A DNA stretch of 64,000 nucleotides from JBBSBY01 sp038250835 (lineage in GTDB: Bacteria > Desulfobacterota > Desulfomonilia > Desulfomonilales > Desulfomonilaceae): NCBI GenBank assembly GCA_038250835.1, contig JBBSBY010000001.1:62001-126000 (forward strand). Reading direction: 5' to 3'. Under the pieces are notes generated by a model. The model saw only the letters and a program-made list of their open reading frames with translations, made no database searches and was not told where the DNA came from. Below, one piece after another: positions 35,829 to 44,861 of the stretch (the first letter of the stretch is position 1; each line of letters begins with the position of its first letter). The position numbers and the translations under genes were made by a program.

Positions 35829-36209
35829 TTAAGGATTTACAGCCTCGGCGTCTTCCGGTGGATCGATAACGCGTGGCTTACCTTCCATATCACTGCGCAA
35901 TTTTTCGTTCTCGACTTCAAGTGTTTGAACACTTTCAGTCAACCGCTGAATCTCGGCTTTTTGCTCTTTATCGTCTTTGAGCAGTTTTCTGCGTTCCCGC
36001 ATAAAACCAATTTGGCTGACAAAATCCACCAGAGCCGCGACTATTATTCCTAAAGAAAGGCAGAATGTCACCAGCTCCCAAAACGCCACCTTTATGGGAT
36101 GTGGTAACAAGTAATAGGTTAATTGCATTTCGACGTTCGAATTGCTCATAAATACCGTGATGAGGAATATAAAGAACAGCAGGATAGGGAGCAGTTTCGG
36201 AAGACTCAT
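35829..36209 (-). CDS. lapA: LapA (DUF1049) family membrane protein
   Basis: A 126-residue inner-membrane protein with two transmembrane helices (about 5-22 and 43-63) and a C-terminal cytoplasmic coiled coil (REREKLLKDDKE-like region to SVQTLEVENEKL). This layout matches the LapA/DUF1049 family linked to lipopolysaccharide assembly in enterobacteria. The link to LapB is not visible here. It starts 12 bases after the HIT gene. Confidence 0.8.
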   Translation of the reverse strand: MSLPKLLPILLFFIFLITVFMSNSNVEMQLTYYLLPHPIKVAFWELVTFCLSLGIIVAALVDFVSQIGFMRERRKLLKDDKEQKAEIQRLTESVQTLEVENEKLRSDMEGKPRVIDPPEDAEAVNP

Positions 36210-36220
36210 ATTTGCACCTC

Positions 36221-36721
36221 TTACGAATTCACAGGGAACATTGTGCTAAAGCGCTCTTTCAATTTTCGGTACGTGCTGCGCAGGTGTTCGGGAATCACCT
36301 TAACATCGGCAAGAACAGGCATAATATTAGTATCACCGTTCCATCTCGGCACAACGTGATAATGAACATGATCGTCCATACCCGAGCCTGCCACGGCTCC
36401 AAGATTGATCCCTATGTTGAAACCTTCCGCCTTCATGACCGATCTTAAAACCTCTATGGACCTGCAGACTCCCTGAGTCAGTGAGCTATTCTCATCGGCG
36501 CTGAGTTCGCATATATCCGGGACATGTTTGTATGGTATCACCAATAGATGTCCATTATTATAAGGATATTTATTCATCATTATATAACCGTCGTCTGCTC
36601 TGTGCACGATGAGGTTTTCTTCGTCTTTGTCGGAAGCGGCTTTTTTGCAGAAAATGCAGCCATCTTCCCGATCTTCATCCAAAATGTAATCTATTCTCCA
36701 GGGGGCCCACATTTGTTTCAT
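36221..36721 (-). CDS. HIT family hydrolase
   Basis: A 166-residue histidine triad protein with the motif HVHYHVV (His118, His120, His122). The N-terminus MKQMWAPWRIDYI and the CIFC pair are typical of the AP4A phosphorylase-like branch, where the pair helps bind zinc. It probably cleaves nucleotide phosphoanhydrides such as Ap4A. It lies between the phosphoesterase and the LapA-like gene on the same strand. Confidence 0.93.
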   Translation of the reverse strand: MKQMWAPWRIDYILDEDREDGCIFCKKAASDKDEENLIVHRADDGYIMMNKYPYNNGHLLVIPYKHVPDICELSADENSSLTQGVCRSIEVLRSVMKAEGFNIGINLGAVAGSGMDDHVHYHVVPRWNGDTNIMPVLADVKVIPEHLRSTYRKLKERFSTMFPVNS

Positions 36722-36772
36722 TTACTTATACCCGTATTGAATTTTCTGGGCAAGCGCAATAAACATTCTGCG

Positions 36773-37270
36773 CTAGCGGGAGCGATTAAGATTTATCAAT
36801 TGTGCGCTGAATTCACCTTGGGTAAGCGTTAATATTCCCACCGTCGGCAATTCTGCATACCTATTACGACTTGCAGACCCGGGGTTAAACATTTTTACCC
36901 CTTTTATTTCACCCCAATAAGGCACGTGAGTATGACCATGGGCTATCAAATCCGGCATGTCACCTTCAAATACGGCGTAAATACGTTTTCCCACTCCATC
37001 CTTTGATCCCCAACCGTGCATTAAGCCGATTCGCTTATCCTCAACAGCAATAATTCGACGATCCGGAATAGCGTCCGAAATATCGTAATCATCCATGTTT
37101 CCACAAACAGCCAGAACTCCGCTTTCTTCAAGACGATCTAAGACTCGTTTGGATACAATGTCGCCGGCGTGAAGAATTAGATCCATTTGAGCAAAAATTT
37201 CGTTGAGAATAATTTCAAGATTTTCGTCAGGGTATTGCAGATGCGTGTCTGAAAAAACTCCTATTCTCAT
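36773..37270 (-). CDS. YfcE/MJ0936-type metallophosphoesterase
   Basis: A 165-residue calcineurin-like phosphodiesterase. The metal ligands are complete: FSDTH (Asp8, His10), GD (Asp37), GN (Asn58) and GHTH (His113, His115). Small stand-alone enzymes of this type hydrolyse phosphodiesters in vitro; the natural substrate is unknown. The UPF0280 gene ends 12 bases before its start, and the HIT gene follows, so they are co-transcribed. Confidence 0.92.
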   Translation of the reverse strand: MRIGVFSDTHLQYPDENLEIILNEIFAQMDLILHAGDIVSKRVLDRLEESGVLAVCGNMDDYDISDAIPDRRIIAVEDKRIGLMHGWGSKDGVGKRIYAVFEGDMPDLIAHGHTHVPYWGEIKGVKMFNPGSASRNRYAELPTVGILTLTQGEFSAQLINLNRSR

Positions 37271-37281
37271 TTACAATCCCG

Positions 37282-38019
37282 TTATGCCGGTCCTGAGACG
37301 TTTGGTCCAACTAAGACCAAATCCCCCAGCGTGATTAATTTGAAATCTTTAATTATCAAAACTCCGCCTACGTCTTCGTATTTTTCGGCTCTTTCCAGCA
37401 CTGAGCTTAATTTCTCGCCCGAAGATAGACGCATACCGATATCTGACGCGTAAGAAGTTGCCCAGGCCCCCGATCTGGAAAGAACCGTGACCGCGTCAAC
37501 ACCTCGTTTAGGAACATACGTCGAAACACCGAAAGTCTTCTTCAAGAGAGGCAAATTCAATCTCAATTTATCATGAAAGGGTGATCCTTGAGCATAGATC
37601 TGGATTTGAAGTGGCTGAGCGCTCCTGACAAAAGAATCTCCGCCACTTGAAACAATGATATCTGTTGAATCCCCAAATAAATCCCTGCCGACAAAATCAG
37701 CAATAGCCCCACTCATGCACATCATAGGGGCTATCTGAGTCAATCTACACGCCATATCCGTATACCGCACTATTTCCGGCGCGGACGCATAAATCTGGAT
37801 CGGACTGCCGGCCTCTCGAAACGCTGGATGCTGACGCAGGTACTCTTCTATTTGGTATCGATAGCGAAACACGGAATCTTTAGCCTTGGCCGTCAAATCC
37901 GTCTGCGCCTGGATGTGCAGATGAGTTTCTCGAACCTCTATTTCAAAGCTTGTAGTCTGAGCCAGAGGTATCTTATTCCTGTAGTCCTTGCGTTCGTAGA
38001 TGTCATAAATAGAAGCCAT
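37282..38019 (-). CDS. UPF0280 family protein
   Basis: A 245-residue cytoplasmic protein of the UPF0280 family, known mostly from methanogens and sulfate reducers and related in fold to the flavin transferase ApbE. Visible conserved parts are the N-terminal YERKDYRN, MCMSGAIADFVG and DIIVSSGGD. Its function is undetermined. It starts the minus-strand run leading to ribF; the possible link to flavin chemistry rests on fold and neighbourhood only. Confidence 0.85.
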   Translation of the reverse strand: MASIYDIYERKDYRNKIPLAQTTSFEIEVRETHLHIQAQTDLTAKAKDSVFRYRYQIEEYLRQHPAFREAGSPIQIYASAPEIVRYTDMACRLTQIAPMMCMSGAIADFVGRDLFGDSTDIIVSSGGDSFVRSAQPLQIQIYAQGSPFHDKLRLNLPLLKKTFGVSTYVPKRGVDAVTVLSRSGAWATSYASDIGMRLSSGEKLSSVLERAEKYEDVGGVLIIKDFKLITLGDLVLVGPNVSGPA

Positions 38020-38142
38020 AATATTCCACGATCCTCAGCTCATTTGGAATGTAATCGAATCGGCTCAATTATTTGTCTACAGTCAAGATCGTGTCAAGTG
38101 ATTTTCGGAAGGAAGTGATATTAGCGGAGATTGGAAATGAAG

Positions 38143-38167
38143 AAAGCGCCGAAATCTCCGGCGCTTT
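38143..38167 (-). terminator. Hairpin after the proline-rich protein gene
   Basis: AAAGCGCCG (38143-38151) and CGGCGCTTT (38159-38167) form a perfect nine-base-pair stem with a seven-base loop. On the minus strand the T-run is interrupted (TTTCTTC), so termination strength is uncertain. It separates the UPF0280 transcript from the secreted protein gene. Confidence 0.55.
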
Positions 38168-38185
38168 GAAGACACGTGGGGGTGA

Positions 38186-39130
38186 TTAGAAAAAGGCGCT
38201 TATCAGAGCAAAGGGCAGTCCGATTATTTCCGTGGCCGCGCCCAAAAGATCTGATTCGGAAGAATCTTCTCTGCATTCGGCGGCTAACTGTGGAGCGCTT
38301 GCGGGAGTGAGCTTTATGGTAACTCCATCGCGCACTATCCTGTCGTTCGGAATAGCGCGTCCGACCGGAGGCGCATATCCATAATTGGTTTCTTCCTGAT
38401 TAGCGTATGGATCCATGGCCGCGTAGTTGGGGACCGGAACTCTTTTCCTACTTTCGGTGTTACCTATCCTAACCCCGTGTCTCTCAGGACGATTCGGCGC
38501 CGCATAGTTCCCGGCAGCGGTTTGCCAGGGATTCTGAGATACGGGCTTTACCTTTTGGATTACGCGGGGACCTTGAGCATACGCGTCGAGCCCTCTGGGG
38601 GTAACTTTTTGGACCCTCGGCGCCGCTTTTTTGCGTTCAGCCTTCTTGCCGGCCACTACGCTCTTATCCACAGGTTTTTTTTCCACCATCGGTTTAGGCT
38701 CAATCTGATCGTCCGCCTTTGCAGGTGGAGGTGAAATAACGAGATCTTTTTCAAGATCCGCGTCTAATTCAACGCTTTCAGTTTTCGCGCCCGCGGCTAA
38801 CGAGTCCGTGAGTTTCGGAGCAGTCGCCTCGGGAGGCGCCATTCCCTTTGGCCTTTCCTTGTACGCCAAAGTGGGTTTAGGTTTAATGGAGGGTTGCTTT
38901 GTAACAACGGGAGGCGATAGCAGTTTATCCGCTTCCAAGTCCAATTCCTCATCGGATGTGGTTTTAAGACTTGCCTTATATTCGGTCTTCACCACTTGGC
39001 CCGCAGGCGATTTCATCCAAGTGGGCGGCTTACTCCCCCCTGAGTCCGCTAGTACATCGAAATTTCCGGCGCTCACCCATGACGCTGCAAAAGCAGTGAT
39101 GACCGCCGCGATCATGAAAAGTCTGCCCAT
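38186..39130 (-). CDS. Secreted proline- and lysine-rich hypothetical protein
   Basis: A 314-residue protein with a signal peptide (hydrophobic 5-20, cleavage probably after VSA). The long middle is low in complexity: Pro, Lys, Ala and acidic residues, with repeated themes such as KPKP, SPPP and VEKKPVDKS. It ends with a hydrophobic segment (LLGAATEIIGLPFALISAFF). AAGGAGA precedes ATG 39130. The C-terminal part after residue 260 looks like a folded domain that could associate with the membrane. No family recognised; a periplasm-spanning or envelope-bound structural role is possible. Confidence 0.75.
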   Translation of the reverse strand: MGRLFMIAAVITAFAASWVSAGNFDVLADSGGSKPPTWMKSPAGQVVKTEYKASLKTTSDEELDLEADKLLSPPVVTKQPSIKPKPTLAYKERPKGMAPPEATAPKLTDSLAAGAKTESVELDADLEKDLVISPPPAKADDQIEPKPMVEKKPVDKSVVAGKKAERKKAAPRVQKVTPRGLDAYAQGPRVIQKVKPVSQNPWQTAAGNYAAPNRPERHGVRIGNTESRKRVPVPNYAAMDPYANQEETNYGYAPPVGRAIPNDRIVRDGVTIKLTPASAPQLAAECREDSSESDLLGAATEIIGLPFALISAFF

Positions 39131-39758
39131 GAATAATCTCCTTTCGAATCAGTTCCCCATGAGAGGAGCATCTTTGGTAGCATTTTGGGATAAATGGCGG
39201 GCATGTGCTCCCTCCTTCCCGGATGGTGAAGGGCATATCATTGTATTATTCCAATGTCAAATAGAATGTTTATATAAATTTATTAAAGTAATTTATAGAT
39301 AATTGACGCCGTCGTCATGTTTTAGGTTTAAATTATATCCCCATTACTTTAATATTAGACAATAAAAGCCAAAAATATATGGCCCTTCTCTAAAGTAGTC
39401 ACAGATAACGATAATGTCTCAAAGTAATTGGCTATGCGAGTTACTTGAAATCATAAAGATTCGTCACGCATTCGGAGCTTATCGTCTTCAGAAGCCCGAT
39501 TCGGCGGAACTTTCAAGAAATTGTATAGTTTTTCCAATATGCCCGCAGATTGTTTAAAGGCGGACTGTGGACAACTGATTTTAGCGTAAAGCCATACTCA
39601 AGAACCGTTCATCCCTTTCTCTTTATCGCCTTCATGCTACAATTGAATAAAGATTTCGCGGATCTAAAAGTCTGACGGATAAGACTTTCGATTATTACCG
39701 ACGATACTTATATTTAGATACGAGATGAGTATAGAAACTTCTAAACAGAGCTGATGAA
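39131..39758. other. Divergent promoter region, AT-rich
   Basis: About 630 AT-rich bases between the divergent secreted protein gene and the membrane phosphoesterase gene. It contains the minus-strand promoter at 39232-39260. I see no gene in it. Confidence 0.4.
39232..39260 (-). promoter_or_regulatory. Probable promoter of the secreted protein gene
   Basis: On the minus strand TTGACA (39260-39255) and TATGCC (39237-39232) are 17 bases apart; TG one base before the -10 box makes an extended -10 element. The gene start is about 100 bases downstream. Confidence 0.5.
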
Positions 39759-41144
39759 ATGAACAAAGTTCTTATTGCGATAGTCATAATCTTTTCAGTG
39801 TTTGCGCTGATTCAGTGGTGGGTATTTTCGGCTGGTCGCAGGTACCTTTTCAAAATTTATGAACCGATGAAGCGTAGTCAAGCGTATTTGGTTTTGTTTA
39901 TCATCATCGTTATCAACCTTGCTGCCGTCGGTGTTGTCCTTCACCCTCAGCTTTTTGCCGCAAATTCATTGATCCGATACCTGTTCTCTCTAAGCTATTT
40001 CACTTATTTTGGGTGGATTCTATTGCTGGGGATAATTTATTTGTTAGTAGCTCTGATCTATAGATCAATGCGGATTTTTGACTATCTTGCGGGCATTCGC
40101 AGCTCGGCCCGGCAAAATTTCCATGTTTTACCCTCCAACGAACGCGGTTGTGTAGGATTACCGCATGATGAATGTGAGTCTTTGGCGCCGGAGAAAGCAG
40201 AACCTAGTTCCGAATATAGCCCCAATTTGCCCACACGACGCGCCTTCTTGCAATTAACTGCGGGAACGGGAGTCGTTTTGGCAACCGGCTCCGCCGCTTC
40301 CGGGCTGGTAGAAGCATATCAAAAGCCGCTCATTGAAGAATTTGATTTCTTTCATCACGCTCTGAACGGCCTGGACAAACCCGTTACCGTCATACAGGTG
40401 ACTGATTTCCACTACGGCGTATTTATGCGGGACGAGGAACTTGAGGGACTTGTCGATCAGTTGAACTCCACGGCGGGAGAAGCATTATTGATTACCGGAG
40501 ATGTATTTCATACCGCCGGGACCCCCGTTAGAGAAGCCGTTCCGATTCTATCAAAGTTACGGGAACGCAAGTTCGGTAACTTTGTAATCCTCGGAAATCA
40601 TGATTTTTACGCCGGAGAAGCTCGAGTCGTCAAGGCCCTTAAAGACAGCGGATTGACCCTTCTACGGGATGAATGGATCACACATAGAGCTGGTGAAGTA
40701 AACATACACATAGGTGGAATGGACGACCCCAGGGTTAATTGGGTTTGGGGCGCAGACTTCCCAAAATACGCCGATTTTGTTCGTAAAGCGTCTACCGATT
40801 CGGGTTTGAAAATTTTATTGTCTCATAGACCGAACATTCTTCCTGCGGCTGCCGTCACCGACATGGATTTTATTCTCGCCGGACATATTCACGGCGGACA
40901 AATCATAGTTCCTATACCAGGGAACCCCAAAGGCTGGAGCATAGCCTCCATAGCGTCCAATTATACGCATGGTTGGTACCAGGAAAAACAAAGCAGATTG
41001 TATCTTAATCGAGGTGTGGGCTTAACTTTCGTGCCATGGCGCATTAACTGCCCACCTGAAATAGCGGTTTTCCATCTTCAAGCGGCGAATGGCTCAAAAG
41101 ACCGGGTGCAACGGTCTTTGACCAACAAAGTGGTCAAAATTTAA
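39759..41144 (+). CDS. Membrane metallophosphoesterase with internal Tat-like motif
   Basis: A 461-residue protein. Residues 1-110 hold three to four transmembrane helices. Then follows a polar linker, a twin-arginine-like sequence PTRRAFLQLTAGTG at 158-171, which is followed by a hydrophobic stretch, and a calcineurin-like phosphoesterase domain from about 205 (VTDFHYG with Asp216 and His218; GDVFH; GNHDFY; GHIHGGQ). YkuE/YaeI-type enzymes of this kind can be Tat exported, but normally with the signal at the N-terminus. The start ATG 39759 is favoured by the first helix. The catalytic domain probably faces the periplasm. Substrate unknown. Confidence 0.88.
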   Translation: MNKVLIAIVIIFSVFALIQWWVFSAGRRYLFKIYEPMKRSQAYLVLFIIIVINLAAVGVVLHPQLFAANSLIRYLFSLSYFTYFGWILLLGIIYLLVALIYRSMRIFDYLAGIRSSARQNFHVLPSNERGCVGLPHDECESLAPEKAEPSSEYSPNLPTRRAFLQLTAGTGVVLATGSAASGLVEAYQKPLIEEFDFFHHALNGLDKPVTVIQVTDFHYGVFMRDEELEGLVDQLNSTAGEALLITGDVFHTAGTPVREAVPILSKLRERKFGNFVILGNHDFYAGEARVVKALKDSGLTLLRDEWITHRAGEVNIHIGGMDDPRVNWVWGADFPKYADFVRKASTDSGLKILLSHRPNILPAAAVTDMDFILAGHIHGGQIIVPIPGNPKGWSIASIASNYTHGWYQEKQSRLYLNRGVGLTFVPWRINCPPEIAVFHLQAANGSKDRVQRSLTNKVVKI

Positions 41145-41220
41145 TGAATCGAAAAACTACTGAAATGAAGTTGGATTTGTCATAAAGATTAACTTAATTG
41201 ATTATCTTAAAGCCAACATA

Positions 41221-41511
41221 TTGCCGTTTGATGATAAGGACATGATCAGAGTGACCCGTCCGGAAATGATAGACAAACATTATGAGCTCATCAAAGATGG
41301 TTGGATACGAAGATTCACTTCGGAAGAGCCCCGACTGTCCGAAATGAAAGAAGTATACAAGAATCTGGGCTTCGAGGTTACAGTCGCAGATGGAGCGCCA
41401 GGTGAAGATGGCGATTGCAGATCCTGCTTCGAATCTCCGGGTTTGGAAGGCAAGTATAAAACTATATACACGAGAGGCCAAGCAGTTGCCGACGATGACG
41501 AATTGTATTAG
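41221..41511 (+). CDS. Small soluble hypothetical protein
   Basis: A 96-residue acidic protein without signal or membrane segment. It contains the compact block GFEVTVADGAPGEDG followed by CRSC, so a metal site is possible. The start is unclear: TTG 41221 lacks a binding site, and ATG 41242 has AAGGA directly against it. The frame continues upstream to 41164 without another usual start. I recognise no family. It lies 76 bases after the phosphoesterase on the same strand. Confidence 0.6.
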   Translation: MPFDDKDMIRVTRPEMIDKHYELIKDGWIRRFTSEEPRLSEMKEVYKNLGFEVTVADGAPGEDGDCRSCFESPGLEGKYKTIYTRGQAVADDDELY

Positions 41512-41539
41512 CGCAATTCAACTGAACGCCGTTCTTTAT

Positions 41540-41766
41540 AGCGGTTCTCGAAAGTAATCACGGATTGGTCTATGCCTATTCTGACCGGCAAATTGACCCT
41601 TAGATTACTCGTCATACATTGTGTAGCTTTCTATCCAGCTCCACCACGTCATACCGGCGAAAGCCGGTATCCAGGAAAGATCTGGGTCCCGACCTTCCCC
41701 GGATCAAGTCCAGGGCAGGCTTAGGGACGACGGGAAAAGAGTATTCCGACAGAACTTTTGAGAAAT
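41540..41766. repeat. Interspersed repeat, copy B (more complete)
   Basis: Shares three ordered blocks with copy A at 25923-26078: 41540-41567, 41647-41663 and 41742-41766. The centre forms a perfect hairpin with a GAAA tetraloop, eight base pairs at 41651-41670 (ATACCGGC, GAAA, GCCGGTAT). The element ends with a related attccga/gagaaat block. It has no coding capacity. Two copies in 64 kb suggest many in the genome. Confidence 0.75.
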
Positions 41767-42391
41767 GATATAATCACACGAAGCTTCATCACGAAAGACC
41801 CAAAGCTAATTTCACGTCATTTGGAAAAGCTATGGGTGTTTCGAAGTCAGGACATCAACTCAGGTTACAAATAGCTACTGATAGTCCAGCTTGAGCAATC
41901 CCTACAAAAAAACCAGCAAAGACGTTCCATAGAAGATTGGACAACTGCCGGGCAAAACAAACTTCGTTTGCGTTCAATACGCGGCAGGCCCAGCCTTCCG
42001 CGTCACTGAAGCGATCAAAAGCGTTATAAGTGGCGCAGGAATATTGACCAGAAACCGGAACTTTTCAAAGAACGTCCCATCCCACAAACGATTAACTATA
42101 GCCCCGGCTTTTTAATAATATCACGACACTGACATTCAAACAAACCGATTCCTTTCAACAGTTCAATGAGTTATAGGCCTCTGAATGGAAGCTTTGATCC
42201 AGCCACTTCGATTCCTGGTCGATAAACAAGCCTTACCCATGTTGAGTGAGGTGAAACTGCCTCAGGACCATTGATTTCTCCGGGCGATCAGCGGGAGACA
42301 TGTTGCGAAAACTTAGTGGAAAGGTGTATCTTTGAACCCGAGGCGGGGTGTTCAGACCTTCGAGCTTCTTTCAAAAAACAGGGAGACTACT
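41767..42391. other. Gene-poor region, possibly degraded
   Basis: Over 600 bases downstream of the repeat without a supported gene. On the minus strand a frame of about 69 codons (42064-41855) lacks an upstream start and reads partly hydrophobic sequence (FFVGIAQAGLSVA); it may be the relic of a gene. The region probably also contains the promoter of the Cache protein gene. Confidence 0.4.
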
Positions 42392-42850
42392 ATGAAAAAG
42401 ATTCTAATGCTGCTCATTGGTTTGAGCCTTATGTTCATCAGTGTTGCCGCCGCTGACGAGGCTGCAGACACAAAGGCTTTGGTTGCCAAAGGGATCGCAA
42501 TGGTAGAGGACAAGGGGCTAGATGCGACATTGAAGGCGATCGGTGATCCGAAGGGGCCGTTCGTCAAAGGGGATTTGTACCTCTTCGCCGGTTCAATGAA
42601 CAAGGTCACTTTGCTTGCACATCCATTTGCGGCTGCAAAGCTCGTAGGGCCTGATCTGAGTAAAATGAAGGATTCAAAGGGAAACCTCTTTTTCGTGAAG
42701 TTTAAGGAAGTGGCTGAAAACCCTGGTTCCGGTTGGGTAGAATACATGTGGCCTAAACCAGGGGCCAAAGAGGCTTCTCTTAAGAAGACTTTTGTGATGA
42801 GAGTACCGGGTCAAAACGCCTATATCGCGGCAGGCTATTACCCGAAGTAA
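42392..42850 (+). CDS. Periplasmic single Cache domain protein
   Basis: A 152-residue exported protein: signal peptide (hydrophobic 4-18, cleavage likely after AAA, about residue 21) and a Cache_2-type sensor domain ending GSGWVEYMWPKPGA and AYIAAGYY. Such domains usually form the extracellular part of chemoreceptors and kinases; free-standing periplasmic versions are common in deltaproteobacteria and may bind small organic acids or act with a membrane receptor. ATG 42392 follows CAGGGAG. No receptor gene is next to it. Confidence 0.85.
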   Translation: MKKILMLLIGLSLMFISVAAADEAADTKALVAKGIAMVEDKGLDATLKAIGDPKGPFVKGDLYLFAGSMNKVTLLAHPFAAAKLVGPDLSKMKDSKGNLFFVKFKEVAENPGSGWVEYMWPKPGAKEASLKKTFVMRVPGQNAYIAAGYYPK

Positions 42851-43033
42851 TTCTATGCAATAAGAACCCCCGCCTTGCCCCAGGAATTGCGAACTGAACG
42901 AGATGTTGGGACACTTATATCGAAAGCAATCACGAAATGATTTAATGAATCTCAGTCCGTTAAGCCTCGGTCCAAAAATGATTTGCATTAACTAATAATA
43001 GTATAACACCAGGTTCTCAGAAATCGGCCACCG

Positions 43034-44251
43034 TCAGGCTCCGTATTTCATATGCCTCCCGGCGTAGGCCGTGATAAGCGCCATTAGGTCCGCTGCCCTG
43101 AAATGTCCCAATGCCCCTCGAAGACACTGAGTTTCTCCAAAACCTGTAACATCCAAATTGTTTCTCGTTTTACCCGGCGCCCAAAGAAGCACTGGAACTG
43201 GATGCCAACTATGGGACTTCAAAACGGCGGGCGTAGAATGATCTCCGGTAATCACAAGCACGTCCGGTTTGAGTTCAAGTATCTGGGGAATCACGGCGTC
43301 AACTTTCTCGATCTCTTTGGCCTTGGCGTCGAAATCACCGTCTTCGCCTCGACTGTCCGTATATTTGTAATGGAAAAAGAAAAAGTCGAAATTGTTCCAT
43401 TCCTTTTTGAGGGCTTTAATTTGATCATCTAAAGTTTGCAAACCCTGAATCAGTTCCATGCCCACCAAACTGGCCAACCCTTTGTACATGGGATACACCG
43501 CTAGAGCAGCGGCTTTAAGTTTGTAGATCTCATCAAAATTCGGTAATCCGGGCTCTTTTGACCAGCCTCTTAGAGTGACCATATTTGCCGGATGCTGGTT
43601 CTTGATTCTTTCTTTTACCTGAGTCAGCCACTTGTTTACCAATTCAGCCGTATGAGCCGCTTCGGTAGACTCATTCTGCGGTTCAATTTCCAGAGGTTTT
43701 AGGCCGGTTTTTTGGGGATCGGTTTCATTTAAAGCAGGGGACAGTCCGGAACCTCGCAAGATTAAAACGAAACGGTAATCCCGGACCGGCTTTACGATTA
43801 CTTCAACTCCCGGCAAAGTGATATCATCAATCAACGAGATCATACGAGCGCATTCCTCAGTGGAAATGCGGCCGGCCCGACGATCCGTGATGATTCCATC
43901 CTGGTCAACAGTACAGAAGTTGCCTCGAGCGGCTACATCCTTGTCCGTCAACTCCATGCCGATGCCTACGGCCTCCAAAACACCTCTACCTATTAGATAT
44001 TTCAAAGGATCATAACCGAACAGCCCCAGATGACCGGGCCCGCTGCCGGGAGCAATTCCGATATCTACGGTATCGGCTAATCCGATCATCCCATCTTTGG
44101 CGAGGCTATCCATGTTAGGGGTGTTAGCGGCTTCGAGTTCCGTTGGTCCGCCGGGAACTTTTGGGAGACCGCCAAGCCCATCCATAACCAGCAGAACAAT
44201 CTTAGAATCACCTGCTTGAGTAATACTTTTTATGAGGTCTAAATCAGCCAT
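43034..44251 (-). CDS. apgM: 2,3-bisphosphoglycerate-independent phosphoglycerate mutase, archaeal type
   Basis: Interconverts 3- and 2-phosphoglycerate in glycolysis and gluconeogenesis. It belongs to the alkaline phosphatase superfamily; metal-site motifs are VMDGLGGLP near residue 23, GSGPGHLGLFGYDP with the presumed nucleophile Ser, and TGDHSTPAV near the end. The 405-residue length and sequence match ApgM, the type of archaea and many anaerobes, not GpmI. AGGAGG lies eight bases upstream of ATG 44251. Confidence 0.95.
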   Translation of the reverse strand: MADLDLIKSITQAGDSKIVLLVMDGLGGLPKVPGGPTELEAANTPNMDSLAKDGMIGLADTVDIGIAPGSGPGHLGLFGYDPLKYLIGRGVLEAVGIGMELTDKDVAARGNFCTVDQDGIITDRRAGRISTEECARMISLIDDITLPGVEVIVKPVRDYRFVLILRGSGLSPALNETDPQKTGLKPLEIEPQNESTEAAHTAELVNKWLTQVKERIKNQHPANMVTLRGWSKEPGLPNFDEIYKLKAAALAVYPMYKGLASLVGMELIQGLQTLDDQIKALKKEWNNFDFFFFHYKYTDSRGEDGDFDAKAKEIEKVDAVIPQILELKPDVLVITGDHSTPAVLKSHSWHPVPVLLWAPGKTRNNLDVTGFGETQCLRGALGHFRAADLMALITAYAGRHMKYGA

Positions 44252-44580
44252 GGACGGGAGCCTCCTAAATTATTTAATTGGATCATTGGATGAATCAAAG
44301 TCACCGGTCGTACAGATACCATTTTCGCCTGTTCAGGTTGAAACCGCAACCAAAGTTTTAGAAGGAGAAGATATGCCCAGCGTCGGAAAAATGGACAAGT
44401 CGAACAGTAGAGCGGCGGCGTTTAGAGAAAATAAGTTGTAGAATTCCAATGCGTCACGGAATGAAAACGCAAACTCATCCCGATTTGCACCGTGTAGTTG
44501 CACAGCCTCTTGCAAAAAGTCCATGCGCCAAATGGATAAGATGTGATAGACTCGTGAATCATCAACCTTGGAGGCGCCAC
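44252..44580. other. Divergent region between apgM and a small gene
   Basis: A plus-strand frame of 63 codons (ATG 44250 to 44441) begins inside the apgM start. It contains an internal ATG 44373 preceded by AAGGAGAA that would give 22 residues. I cannot decide whether either is translated, so no gene is called. Promoters for both flanking genes are expected here. Confidence 0.35.
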
Positions 44581-44790
44581 ATGACCGGAGTGCTGAGAGC
44601 CTACACCATAGACACTCCTGCGGGAGAATATGTCATCTATCCCGGTTCCGAAGCCGCCGACCCGGATTCGCACAAGCCTCTCCACTGGTATTATTCTCCC
44701 AAAGGCCAAACGGGCAAGCCCTTCAGTGAAGCTTATTACTCCTCTGAAGCGGCGGAAGAGGTCTGTTGGGAAAGTCTGCGAAAAAGTTAA
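44581..44790 (+). CDS. Small hypothetical protein
   Basis: A 69-residue soluble protein starting at ATG 44581, seven bases after GGAGG. It is rich in aromatic residues and looks like a compact beta fold (TGVLRAYTIDTPAGEYVIYPG; HWYYSPKGQTGKPFSEAYYS), ending with a short helix. No family recognised. A longer frame from 44449 has no ribosome binding site. It is convergent with trpA. Confidence 0.7.
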   Translation: MTGVLRAYTIDTPAGEYVIYPGSEAADPDSHKPLHWYYSPKGQTGKPFSEAYYSSEAAEEVCWESLRKS

Positions 44791-44861
44791 GCTTACTCCG
44801 ATTGAAAGCGCCTCAGATTAACCATACAATAGTGTGAAATACATTTCGCACTCTTAGCGCA

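Noticed and set aside
44250..44441. 63-codon plus-strand frame overlapping the apgM start
   Set aside because: It begins inside the apgM start codon. A good binding site lies only before an internal ATG that would give 22 residues. Not enough to call a gene.
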